Of a DNA stretch of 64,000 bases, positions 16,929-25,533 are shown in pieces (within the stretch, counting starts at the first letter, position 1; the number at the start of each line of letters is the position of its first letter). Under the pieces are notes generated by a model. It was not told where the DNA came from. It saw only the letters and a list, made by a program, of their open reading frames with translations, and searched no databases. A program made the translations under genes and the position numbers. The DNA comes from Bog-756 sp963824645 (lineage in GTDB: Bacteria > Actinomycetota > Acidimicrobiia > Acidimicrobiales > RAAP-2): NCBI GenBank assembly GCA_963824645.1, contig CAWGQC010000011.1, positions 1-64,000 of the forward strand, in the 5' to 3' direction.

Positions 16929-18269
16929 ATGCAGGAGATCCTCTCGGCCATCCGATCGGGCGCCTCCGCTGAGGAGCTCGCCAACCTGCCGATTCCCGAG
17001 TCGTACCGGGCGGCGTTCGTCCGTCGCGACGAAGCCTCGATGTTCGAGGGGATCGCATCGGAGGACAAGGACCCGAGGAAGTCCATCCACGTGGGGGAGG
17101 TGGCCGTTCCCGAGCTGGCTCCCGACGAAGCCTATGTGGCCGTCATGGCCAGCTCGATCAATTTCAACACGGTGTGGACATCGATCTTCGAGCCGCTTCC
17201 CACCTTCGGCTTTCTGGACCGACTGGGCAAGGAGAGCCGGTGGGGGGCCCGTCACGCCCTCGACTACCACGTGGTCGGATCGGATGCCTCGGGTGTCGTG
17301 TTGAAGACGGGCTCGGCCGTGCGTCTGTGGAAGCCGGGCGACAGGGTCACCGTCCACTGCAACTATGTCGACGACCAGAGCCCGAGCGCCCACGACGACT
17401 CCATGCTGGCCGACAACCAACGCATCTGGGGCTTCGAGACCAACTTCGGAGGTCTGGCCGATCTGACCGTGGTCAAGGCCAACCAGCTCATGCCCAAGCC
17501 CCGCCACCTGACGTGGGAGGAGGCTGCCGTAAACGCCCTGTGCAATTCCACGTCGTACCGGATGCTGGTGTCGAAGAACGGTGCGGCCATGCGTCAAGGG
17601 GACAAGGTGCTGGTGTGGGGCGCGTCGGGCGGACTCGGCGCCTTTGCCGTCCAGTACGTGCTCAACGGTGGGGGGATCCCGGTCGGGGTGGTGTCGTCCG
17701 CGTCCAAGGTGGCCCTTCTCCACGATCTGGGGGTGGAGGCGGTGATCGATCGCCGGGAGGCCAACTACCGGTTCTGGAAGGACGAGCACACCCAAGACGA
17801 GTCCGAGTGGCGTCGACTGGGCAAGGACATCCGCGGCCTGGTCGGAGCGGACGTGGACATCGTCTTCGAACACCCGGGCCGCCAGACCATGGGCGCTTCC
17901 GTCTTCGCCGCCAAGCGGGGTGGGATCGTGGTGACCTGTGCCGCCACCTCCGGCTACATGATCGAGTACGACAACCGGCACCTGTGGATGAAGCTCAAGA
18001 CCATCAAGGGGTCCCACTTCGCCAACTACCGGGAGGCGTGGGACGCCAACCAACTGGTCTGCGAAGGGAAGATCCTTCCGCCGCTCTCGTCGGTGCACAG
18101 CCTCGAGGCGGTGGGCGATGCGGCCTACCAGGTCCACCACAACCTCCACGAGGGCAAGATCGGTGTGCTCTGTCTGGCCCCCGAGGAGGGTCTGGGCGTG
18201 GAGGATCCCGAGCTCCGCGCCGCGGTGGGCGAGGACCGGCTCCGGGTGTTCAGGAGGCACGGCGCGTGA
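16929..18269 (+). CDS. ccr: Crotonyl-CoA carboxylase/reductase
   Basis: This enzyme reductively carboxylates crotonyl-CoA to (2S)-ethylmalonyl-CoA with NADPH and CO2, the signature step of the ethylmalonyl-CoA pathway. It belongs to the MDR superfamily; the NADPH fold begins at VLVWGASGGLGAFAVQY. The CO2-binding residues known in the family appear to be present: N80 (in SSINFNTVW), F169-E170 (in WGFETNFGG) and H363 (in KGSHFANYREA). The length of 446 residues is normal. The epimerase start overlaps its stop codon, so the two are coupled. Confidence 0.92.
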   Translation: MQEILSAIRSGASAEELANLPIPESYRAAFVRRDEASMFEGIASEDKDPRKSIHVGEVAVPELAPDEAYVAVMASSINFNTVWTSIFEPLPTFGFLDRLGKESRWGARHALDYHVVGSDASGVVLKTGSAVRLWKPGDRVTVHCNYVDDQSPSAHDDSMLADNQRIWGFETNFGGLADLTVVKANQLMPKPRHLTWEEAAVNALCNSTSYRMLVSKNGAAMRQGDKVLVWGASGGLGAFAVQYVLNGGGIPVGVVSSASKVALLHDLGVEAVIDRREANYRFWKDEHTQDESEWRRLGKDIRGLVGADVDIVFEHPGRQTMGASVFAAKRGGIVVTCAATSGYMIEYDNRHLWMKLKTIKGSHFANYREAWDANQLVCEGKILPPLSSVHSLEAVGDAAYQVHHNLHEGKIGVLCLAPEEGLGVEDPELRAAVGEDRLRVFRRHGA

Positions 18270-18676
18270 CCGCACCGCTGTTGACCGAAGTGGACCACGT
18301 GGCCATCGCCGTACACGACCTCGATGCCGCCGTGGCCTACTACGCCGACACGTTCGGGGCCACCGTCGCCCACCGGGAGCGCATCGAAACCGACGGCGTG
18401 GAGGAGGCCCTGCTGAAGGTGGCCGACAGCTACATCCAGCTCCTCACTCCGATCCGGGCCGACTCGCCGGTGGCCAAGTACCTCGAGAAGCAGGGTGAGG
18501 GGATCCACCACGTCGGGTACCGGGTCAACGACTGCGCCGAAGCACTCCAGTCGGTGAAGGACCACGGCGGCCGGGTCATCGACCAGGTGCCCCGTCCCGG
18601 ATCGCGGGGGACCACGGTGGCCTTCGTCCATCCCAAGGGCGCCTTCGGCACGCTCATCGAGCTGGTCCAGGAGTAG
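18266..18676 (+). CDS. mce: Methylmalonyl/ethylmalonyl-CoA epimerase
   Basis: This is a 136-residue vicinal-oxygen-chelate protein. The first metal ligand is in VDHVAIAVHDLDAA, another in IHHVGYRVND, and the terminal Glu in LIELVQE. It would interconvert (2S)- and (2R)-ethylmalonyl-CoA or methylmalonyl-CoA. The GTG start overlaps the ccr stop (GTGA), so it is translationally coupled to the enzyme that makes its substrate. A longer open frame running back through ccr is a shadow. Confidence 0.92.
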   Translation: MTAPLLTEVDHVAIAVHDLDAAVAYYADTFGATVAHRERIETDGVEEALLKVADSYIQLLTPIRADSPVAKYLEKQGEGIHHVGYRVNDCAEALQSVKDHGGRVIDQVPRPGSRGTTVAFVHPKGAFGTLIELVQE

Positions 18677-18686
18677 CGGCCGCCTC

Positions 18687-19694
18687 ATGGAATCGGCCAA
18701 GGCGGCACGGGACCAGACCTCGGCCGAACCGCTCTCCGTCGATCCACCCACCATCGGCGTCCCCCGGATCCCCGCCCAGGTGGGGCCGTCCCACCCGCCC
18801 CGGCCGGTTCCCTCCCTTCCGGTGTCCGACGATCCTTCGATGCCGGCACCGGCTCCACTGGCCCCGGTGCGTGCCGTCGCCTCGCCGGTTTCCCCGGCCG
18901 CTCTTCCGTCGACCGTCAGCCTCCCCCCTCCCGGCCCCGGGTTCGCCCCCGGGGTGGCCGGGCAGCTGGCGTCGTACGTGTACCTGCTGGTCGATCCCCG
19001 GACCGGCCGGGCCTTCTATGTCGGGAGGGGACGCAACGACCGCTGCTTCCGGCACCTGGCCGCGGCCCGGGCCGACCACCAGGGAACGGCTGACGACAAG
19101 TTCCCGGTGCTCGATCAGATCCGCGCCATCGAATCCACCGGTCGTAGCGTGCGCATCGACGTCCTCCGCTACGGGCTGAGCCCGACCGAGGCGTCGACGG
19201 TGGAAGCGGCCGTTCACGACGCCCTCGGACTGTCCACCCCGGTCAAGCTGGGGAGCCAGCGCCGGCCGGCCATCGACCTCAACGCCGCGCTGGCCAAGCG
19301 GGCCCGGTTCAAGCGCACCCATCAGGTGGTGCTCCTGCGGGTGGGTGGCCCCGGGTCCGATTGGGCCTACGAGTCGGTCCGTCACGGGTGGCGGATCGCC
19401 CGGCGGTTCACCGATCTCGACGCCGCCCGGGCCCCGAAGTGGGCCGCCATCGTGGCGGCCGACCTGGTGGTCGCCGTCTACCGGATCGAGGGATGGGAGG
19501 TCGATCCCCGGGGCGGCCGGGCCGGTGACCGGTACTCCTTTGTCGGGCGCCGCCATCCCGAGCTCGAAAAGCGCTACCGGGGGCGGAGCGTGTCCGGCTA
19601 TGCCGGAGTCTTCGCCTCCAACCCGCTGACCTATGTGGGTTGTGGTCCCCACAGCGGCCCGTACCCCGACGACCACCTCCCACGGTCCCGCTGA
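18687..19694 (+). CDS. GIY-YIG (LEM3-like) nuclease-domain protein
   Basis: Residues 1 to about 90 are proline-rich and probably disordered. A GIY-YIG-like domain follows: YVYLLVDPRTGRAFYVGRGR, then RCFRHL, and a glutamate in TEASTVEAAVHDALG. This matches the LEM-3-like GIY-YIG branch. The C-terminal 130 residues (WRIARRFTDLDAARAPKWA, YSFVGRRHPELEKRYRGRSV) resemble the small-molecule or nucleic-acid module often attached to that branch. The biological role is unknown. It sits inside the acyl-CoA cluster, 10 bp after the epimerase stop, without obvious relation to it. Confidence 0.65.
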   Translation: MESAKAARDQTSAEPLSVDPPTIGVPRIPAQVGPSHPPRPVPSLPVSDDPSMPAPAPLAPVRAVASPVSPAALPSTVSLPPPGPGFAPGVAGQLASYVYLLVDPRTGRAFYVGRGRNDRCFRHLAAARADHQGTADDKFPVLDQIRAIESTGRSVRIDVLRYGLSPTEASTVEAAVHDALGLSTPVKLGSQRRPAIDLNAALAKRARFKRTHQVVLLRVGGPGSDWAYESVRHGWRIARRFTDLDAARAPKWAAIVAADLVVAVYRIEGWEVDPRGGRAGDRYSFVGRRHPELEKRYRGRSVSGYAGVFASNPLTYVGCGPHSGPYPDDHLPRSR

Positions 19695-19746
19695 ACCCGC
19701 TCCCCGGATACGAACCGCAGCGCCCGGTCCGGTAGCCTCACACCTC

Positions 19747-21303
19747 ATGGATCACCCGATGACCCAACGACTCGAGGAGCTGGCCGAACGCCGCGCCCAG
19801 GCCCGCAACGCCGGGTCGCCCCGCGCCGTCGAGAAGCACCATGCCAAGGGCAAGATGACAGCCCGGGAACGCATCGACTACCTCCTCGACGACGGCTCGT
19901 TCCAGGAGTTGGACATGCTGGCCCGCCACCGGGCCCACGGGATGGGACTCGAGGAGAACCGTCCCTACACCGACGGCGTGATCACCGGCTTCGGCACCAT
20001 CGACGGCCGGCGGGTCTGCGTTTTCAGCCAGGACTTCACCGTCTTCGGAGGGGCTCTGGGCGAGGTGTTCGCCGAAAAGATCCACAAGGTCATGGACCTG
20101 GCCAGTTCGATCGGCGTGCCCATGATCGGGCTCAACGACGGGGCCGGTGCCCGCATCCAGGAGGGTGTCGTCTCGCTGCACTCCTACGGGGGCATCTTCC
20201 ACCGCAACGCCCAGGCCTCCGGGGTCATCCCCCAGATCAGCGTCATCCTCGGACCCTGTGCCGGCGGGGCCGTCTACAGCCCGGCCATGACCGACTTCAT
20301 CTTCATGGTCCAGGGGACCAGCCACATGTTCATCACCGGTCCCGACGTGGTCAAGACGGTGACGGGCGAGGACGTGACTCTCGAAGAGCTCGGAGGGGCC
20401 ATGAGCCACGCCACCAAGTCCGGCGTGGCCGCCTTCGTGGCCCCCGACGAGAAATCGTGCCTCGATGACGTCCGTTACCTGTTGAGCTTCCTCCCGTCGA
20501 ACAACCTCGAGGAGGCCCCCCTTCTCGTTTCCACCGACGACCCGGAAAGACTGGTCCCCGAGCTGGTCGACCTGATGCCGGCCTCGCCCAACCAGCCCTA
20601 CGACATGAAGAAGGTCATCGAGGCGGTGGTCGACGACGGCGAGTTCTTCGAGGTCAACCATCACTGGGCCATGAACCTGGTGTGCGGGTTCGCCCGTATC
20701 GACGGCCGGGCGGTGGGCATTGTCGGCAATCAGCCCCAGATGCTGGCGGGTGTCCTCAACATCGACGCTTCGGAAAAAGGGGCGCGCTTCGTGCGCACGT
20801 GCGACGCCTTCAACGTCCCGTTGGTCACCTTCGTGGACGTACCCGGTTTCATGCCGGGCACCGACCAGGAGTACGGGGGCATCATCCGCCACGGGGCCAA
20901 GCTGCTCTACGCCTACTGCGAGTCCACCGTGCCCCGGGTGCAGATCATTACCCGCAAGGCCTACGGCGGGGCCTACGTGGTGATGAATTCGAAGTCGATC
21001 GGTGCCGACCTGGCCTACGCCTGGCCGTCGGCCGAGTTGGCCGTGATGGGTCCCGAGGGTGCCGTCGAGATCGTCTACCGGCGCGATCTGGCCGAGGCCG
21101 CCGACCCGGTCGGCCGTCGGAAGGAACTGGTCGAGGAGTACACCGAGCGCTACGCCAACCCCTACGCCGCCGCCGAACGGGGCTATGTGGACGACGTGAT
21201 CGACCCGGCGGAGACCCGGCGGGTCCTGGTCCGCAGCCTGGCCCTTCTGGTGTCCAAGCGGGAGGACCTCCCCAAGCGCAAGCACGGGAACATGCCGCTG
21301 TGA
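19747..21303 (+). CDS. pccB: Acyl-CoA (propionyl-CoA) carboxylase beta subunit
   Basis: This carboxyltransferase subunit of a biotin-dependent acyl-CoA carboxylase would make methylmalonyl-CoA from propionyl-CoA (or malonyl-CoA from acetyl-CoA). Two crotonase-fold halves are present, with oxyanion-hole sequences such as GLNDGAGARIQEGV and GGAVYSPAMTDF in the first and VPGFMPGTDQEYGG and KAYGGAYVVMNSK in the second. It has 518 residues. A -10 box, TAGCCT, ends 8 nt before the ATG, suggesting a leaderless message. The epsilon subunit overlaps its stop. The biotin-carrying alpha subunit is not in this window. Confidence 0.92.
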   Translation: MDHPMTQRLEELAERRAQARNAGSPRAVEKHHAKGKMTARERIDYLLDDGSFQELDMLARHRAHGMGLEENRPYTDGVITGFGTIDGRRVCVFSQDFTVFGGALGEVFAEKIHKVMDLASSIGVPMIGLNDGAGARIQEGVVSLHSYGGIFHRNAQASGVIPQISVILGPCAGGAVYSPAMTDFIFMVQGTSHMFITGPDVVKTVTGEDVTLEELGGAMSHATKSGVAAFVAPDEKSCLDDVRYLLSFLPSNNLEEAPLLVSTDDPERLVPELVDLMPASPNQPYDMKKVIEAVVDDGEFFEVNHHWAMNLVCGFARIDGRAVGIVGNQPQMLAGVLNIDASEKGARFVRTCDAFNVPLVTFVDVPGFMPGTDQEYGGIIRHGAKLLYAYCESTVPRVQIITRKAYGGAYVVMNSKSIGADLAYAWPSAELAVMGPEGAVEIVYRRDLAEAADPVGRRKELVEEYTERYANPYAAAERGYVDDVIDPAETRRVLVRSLALLVSKREDLPKRKHGNMPL

Positions 21304-21551
21304 GCTCCCCGGTCGAGGCGGCGTCCACCACCGCGGGGAGGGACGGCCACGACCCGGCCGTGACCGGCATCGCCGTCCGGCCGGCCATGGAACCGGAGGT
21401 GGTCGCCGTTCTGGCCGCCGCCGTCGACGCCGCCTGGCCCCGACCCCGGATGGTGGTCGACGACGGCCCGCCCCGTGCGCCGGTATGGCGCTTCTCGGGG
21501 CGTTGGTGGTCGAGGCCGGCCTCGGCCCGGCGGGTCCGTCCCTGGGCCTGA
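21300..21551 (+). CDS. accE: Acyl-CoA carboxylase epsilon subunit
   Basis: This small 83-residue protein has a variable N-terminus and the actinobacterial epsilon-subunit pattern: EPEVVAVLAAAVDAA in the middle and WRFSGRWWSRP near the end. Epsilon subunits stabilise the alpha/beta carboxylase complex. The GTG start at 21300 overlaps the beta-subunit stop. Its presence supports an actinobacterial host. Confidence 0.82.
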   Translation: MSSPVEAASTTAGRDGHDPAVTGIAVRPAMEPEVVAVLAAAVDAAWPRPRMVVDDGPPRAPVWRFSGRWWSRPASARRVRPWA

Positions 21552-21570
21552 GGGCGACCGTCGACCGGGC

Positions 21571-23664
21571 TCAGACGACCAGGCCGGACCGGTGTTCCTC
21601 GGCCAGTCCCACCAGGTCGTCCATCATGCGACCGATCTCGAAATCCTTGGGTGTGTAGACCCGGGCCACCCCTTTGCCCAGCAGGATGTCGGCGTCCTCG
21701 GGAGGGATGATCCCTCCCACCACCACCGGAGCCTCGATCCCGGCGGCCCGCAGCCGATCGATGACCTCCGGGACCAGTTCGAGGTGGCTGCCGGACAGGA
21801 TGGAGATGCCCACCACGTCGACGTCCTCGTCGCGGGCGGCGGCTGCGATCTCGGCCGGCGACAGCCGGATCCCCTGGTAGACAACTTCGAATCCGGCGTC
21901 GCGGGCGGCTACGGCGATTTGTTCGGCCCCGTTGGAATGACCGTCGAGACCGGGCTTGGCCACCAGCAGCTTCGGCGGACCTCCGGCTCGGTCGGCCATG
22001 GCCCGGGACCGGATCCGCACCCCCCGGAACTCGGCGCCGCGATGGCCGACGCCTCCCCGTACACCGGTCGGTGCCCGGTACTCGCCGAACACCTGGCGCA
22101 GGGCTCCGGCCCATTCGCCGGTCGTCCCGCCGGCGTGGGCCAGCTCGATGGTGGCCTCCATGACGTTGTTAGTGCCCTCGGCCGCCCGCTGCAGAGCATC
22201 GAGCGCCCGTCGCACCGCCGCCGCGTCGCGGGCTCCCCGCCAGGCTTCCACGTCGGCCCGGAGCTCCGCCTCGACGGCCGGGTCGACCCGCAGGATCGAG
22301 CCACCGGCCGGCGACCCGTCCTGCCCCTGGCCGTCGGCCGCCGGGGACAGTGGTGAATCGGCCGTCTCGGTGAAACAGTTGACCCCGACCACCTGGAGCT
22401 CACCCGTCTCGATGCGTCTGACCCGCTCTGCCTGGCTTCCCACCAGGCGGGCCTTGAGCTCGTCGATGGCTTCGAATGCTCCGCCCAGGTCCAGCACGTT
22501 CTGCAGTTCGGCCCACGATGCTTCGGCCACCTCGGCTGTCTTGCGCTCGATCACCACCGAACCGTCGAAGATGTCGTCGTACTCGAGGATGTCCGACTCG
22601 AAGGCCAGGATCTGCTGGATGCGGAGCGACCACTGCTGGTCCCACGGACGAGGGAGTCCGAGTGCCTCGTTCCAGGCCGGCAGTTGGATGGCCCGGGCCC
22701 GGGCCCGTTTCGACAGGGTCACCCCGAGCGATTCGAGCACGATCCGGGGAACGTTGTTCTCGGGCTGGGCTTCGGTCAAGCCGAGCGAGTTGACCTGCAC
22801 CCCGTATCGGAAACGCCGGAGCTTGGGGTCGGTCACCCCGTAGCGTTCGGTGCACACCCGTTCCCACAGATGGGTGAATGCCCGCATCTTGCAGGTCTCC
22901 TCGACGAACCTGACCCCGGCGTTGACGAAGAAGGAGATGCGTCCCACCACGGAGGGAAACTCGCTCTCGGGGATCTGCCCCGACTGGTGTACGGCATCGA
23001 GGACACCGATGGCGGCCGCCAGCGCGTAGGCCACCTCTTGGGCCGGCGTGGCCCCGGCCTCCTGGAGGTGGTAGCTGCAGACGTTGATCGGGTTCCACCG
23101 GGGTACACGGCGAACCGTGTAGGCGATGGTGTCCACGGTGAGCCGCAGGCTGGGGAGCGGCGGGTAGATGAAGGTGCCCCGCGACAGGTACTCCTTGATG
23201 ATGTCGTTCTGGGTGGTGCCCGAAAGGACCATGGGATCCACTCCGTGGTCCTCGGCGTTGGCGATGTAGAGGCCGAGCAGCCAGGCGGCGGTGGCGTTGA
23301 TGGTCATCGAGGTGTTCATCGACTCGACCGGTATCTGATCGAGCAGCTGGGCCATGTGGCCCAGATGGGCCACCGGGACCCCCACTTTGCCCACCTCGCC
23401 GGCGGCCTCGGGGGCGTCGGGGTCGTAGCCGATCTGGGTGGGGAGGTCGAAAGCGATGGACAGGCCGGTCTGCCCCTTGGCCAGGTTGGTCCGGTACAGC
23501 TGGTTGGAGGCCCGGGCGGTGGAATGGCCCGAATAGGTCCGCATCACCCAGGGGACGTCACGGAAGGGGAGGGACGGCACCTCCGCCGCTTTGGCTGATT
23601 CCTCGGGTCCGGTCACAGATACCACTCCGTTATCCGTCCCGCGATGCCCGAGGTCGAGACTCAC
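21571..23664 (-). CDS. meaA: Ethylmalonyl-CoA mutase / MeaA-type B12 mutase
   Basis: This adenosylcobalamin-dependent acyl-CoA mutase is 697 residues in one chain. The TIM-barrel mutase domain includes LAKGQTGLSIAFDLPTQ, SMTINATAAWLLGLY and RYGVQVNSLGLTEAQPENN. After a linker, the C-terminal B12 domain has LDGHSNGAEQIAVAARDAGF, with the base-off His in GLDGHSN. The wording is much closer to MeaA/Ecm than to methylmalonyl-CoA mutase, and Ecm converts (2R)-ethylmalonyl-CoA to methylsuccinyl-CoA. The start is the GTG at 23664; starts a little further in are possible. It is convergent with the carboxylase genes. Confidence 0.88.
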   Translation of the reverse strand: MSLDLGHRGTDNGVVSVTGPEESAKAAEVPSLPFRDVPWVMRTYSGHSTARASNQLYRTNLAKGQTGLSIAFDLPTQIGYDPDAPEAAGEVGKVGVPVAHLGHMAQLLDQIPVESMNTSMTINATAAWLLGLYIANAEDHGVDPMVLSGTTQNDIIKEYLSRGTFIYPPLPSLRLTVDTIAYTVRRVPRWNPINVCSYHLQEAGATPAQEVAYALAAAIGVLDAVHQSGQIPESEFPSVVGRISFFVNAGVRFVEETCKMRAFTHLWERVCTERYGVTDPKLRRFRYGVQVNSLGLTEAQPENNVPRIVLESLGVTLSKRARARAIQLPAWNEALGLPRPWDQQWSLRIQQILAFESDILEYDDIFDGSVVIERKTAEVAEASWAELQNVLDLGGAFEAIDELKARLVGSQAERVRRIETGELQVVGVNCFTETADSPLSPAADGQGQDGSPAGGSILRVDPAVEAELRADVEAWRGARDAAAVRRALDALQRAAEGTNNVMEATIELAHAGGTTGEWAGALRQVFGEYRAPTGVRGGVGHRGAEFRGVRIRSRAMADRAGGPPKLLVAKPGLDGHSNGAEQIAVAARDAGFEVVYQGIRLSPAEIAAAARDEDVDVVGISILSGSHLELVPEVIDRLRAAGIEAPVVVGGIIPPEDADILLGKGVARVYTPKDFEIGRMMDDLVGLAEEHRSGLVV

Positions 23665-23714
23665 CCGGCCGGCATCGGGGGTACAACTCAGATTACCCTC
23701 AAGTTACCCGTAGG

Positions 23715-24569
23715 TCACTTCTGATAGTCGAGGAACCCCCGGCCCGACTTCCGCCCCAGCTGGTCGGCGGCCACCATGCGCCGCAGGAGGGGAACGGCGG
23801 CATAGTTGGGATCGCGGTACTCGTCGTAGAGGGCGTCGAGGATGGCCAACGAGGTGTCCAGTCCGACCAGGTCGAGCAAAGCGAACGGCCCCATCGGAAA
23901 TCCGCACCCACCCTTCATGGCCGTGTCGATGTCAGCGACCGTGGCGACACCCTGTTCGTAGAGGCGAACCGCGTTGTTGAGGTAGGGGAACAACAGGGCG
24001 TTGACGATGAATCCGGCCTGGTCCTTCACCTCGACCGGTGTCTTGCCGCAGGCCTCGGCGAATTGGCGGGCGACGGCCAGTGTCTCGTCCGAGGCGGTCA
24101 GGGGCCGTACCAGCTCGACCAGCTCCATCACCGGAGCCGGGTTGAAGAAGTGGATGCCGCACACCTTGTCGGGCCGTGTCGTCTGCATGGCCAGCTCGAT
24201 GACCGGCAGCGTCGATGTGTTGGTGGCCAGAATGGTGCCCTCGGCGGTGATCCGATCCAATTCGGCAAACAGCTCTTTTTTGACGGCCAGGTCCTCGATC
24301 ACCGACTCGATGACCACGTCGACGTCCTTCAGGGCGGCCAGGTCGGCGGTGGCCCGGACCCGGGCCAGGGCCTCGTCCCGTTCGCCCTCGGTCTTCTTCC
24401 CCTTTTCCACCTGCCGGTTGAGGGACTTCTCGAGAGTGGCCATGGTGGCATCAGCCGTGGACTGGCTGCGGGAGCGGAGAACGACGTCGAACCCGCTGAC
24501 TGCGGCCGTTTCGGCGATACCCGATCCCATGATCCCCGACCCGACGATTCCCACCCGTGCGATTGACAT
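23715..24569 (-). CDS. 3-hydroxybutyryl-CoA dehydrogenase
   Basis: This 284-residue dehydrogenase interconverts acetoacetyl-CoA and 3-hydroxybutyryl-CoA. It has a Rossmann motif GIVGSGIMGSGIAETAA at the N-terminus, catalytic His in CGIHFFNPAPVMELVE, and the C-terminal helical domain ending GRKSGRGFLDYQK. A -10 box TAGCAT ends 8 nt before the ATG, and that box overlaps the TAG stop of the upstream SDR gene. With the thiolase and Ccr it supplies the route from acetyl-CoA toward crotonyl-CoA. Confidence 0.92.
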   Translation of the reverse strand: MSIARVGIVGSGIMGSGIAETAAVSGFDVVLRSRSQSTADATMATLEKSLNRQVEKGKKTEGERDEALARVRATADLAALKDVDVVIESVIEDLAVKKELFAELDRITAEGTILATNTSTLPVIELAMQTTRPDKVCGIHFFNPAPVMELVELVRPLTASDETLAVARQFAEACGKTPVEVKDQAGFIVNALLFPYLNNAVRLYEQGVATVADIDTAMKGGCGFPMGPFALLDLVGLDTSLAILDALYDEYRDPNYAAVPLLRRMVAADQLGRKSGRGFLDYQK

Positions 24570-24580
24570 AGCCGACGATG

Positions 24581-25479
24581 CTAGTGCTGGGCGGGCCGCT
24601 CCCGCTCGGGAGGGTCGCCGGCCGTCCCCATCAGCGAGCGCAGGCGTCGGGGGCTCTGATTGATGACGAGACCGGGCCAGGCGCGGTAGACGGCCCCGAT
24701 GGCCCGGGCGCGGCGGGGGCCACGATGATAGGCCGGTTGAGGGCCACGCCGTCCAGCACGTCGGCGGCCAGACGGGTGGGGGCATAGGGCTTGCCCACCA
24801 GCTCGGTCATCATGGAGCGGATGTTGGGAGCGTTGGGGACGGCGGGGAGTCCGTCGGGGTTTCCCTTGTCGAGTAACGGCGTATCGATGACCCCCGGGCA
24901 GAGCACACTGACCCGCACGCTGTGGTTGGCTGCTTCGACCCGGAGGCCGACGCTCAATCCGACGATGGCGTGCTTGGTGGTCGAATAGGGGACCAGCAAC
25001 GGACTGGGGACCAGGCCGGACAGCGACGCGGTGTTGACGATGTGGCCACGTCGGCGACGCACCATACGTGGATAGGCGGCGGCCACACCGTGGATCACGC
25101 CGAACAGGTTGACGTCGATGATCCGCTGCCAGTGGTCGAGTGACATCTCGACCACCTCCCCGCCCACCGCTATGCCGGCGTTGTTGAAGATGAAGTCGAG
25201 CCCGTCCTGTTCGACGGCGAAGTCGCCGACGACGGTCTCGACCGCCCGGGCGTCAGTCACGTCGAGCGTCACCGCCCGGGTCGCCCCCCGACCAACGGTC
25301 GCCCCGGCCACGTCCCGGGCCCGGTCACCGTCTTTATCGGCCACCAGCACGGTGGCCCCCCGGCTGACCAGCTCGCCGACCAGCGCCTGACCGATGCCCG
25401 ATCCACCTCCGGTCACCACCACCGACGCCCCCTCATAGTGGGCCCGCTGGAGGGCCGCTTTGTCCGCCGAACTTCCCAT
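24581..25479 (-). CDS. SDR-family oxidoreductase (C-terminal frameshift in the sequence)
   Basis: This is a classical short-chain dehydrogenase. The cofactor motif is VTGGGSGIGQAL, NNAG is present, catalytic Ser is in NTASLSGLVPS and YSTTK holds the Tyr-x-x-x-Lys pair. Near the end the frame is broken at the G run 24715-24719 (plus strand). As given, translation ends in an unlikely proline/serine tail at 24631. Adding one C gives APRRARAIGAVYRAWPGLV and stops at the TAG at 24581, typical of this SDR group, for 299 residues. The substrate is unknown. Confidence 0.8.
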
Positions 25480-25533
25480 GTACTCCCCTTGGATCCCGCT
25501 TGCGCTTGCCTTGGGTGCGACCCTACAGACAGC

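Noticed and set aside
15415..17304. 629-residue plus-strand frame across the thiolase gene
   Set aside because: It is antisense to a good thiolase and made of low-complexity Gly/Arg/His sequence.
17174..18265. Long upstream extension of the epimerase frame
   Set aside because: It is out-of-frame reading of ccr; the GTG at 18266 gives a normal 136-residue epimerase.
16914..18275. 453-residue open frame antisense to ccr
   Set aside because: It is a GC shadow with no domains, and the sense gene is a clear Ccr.
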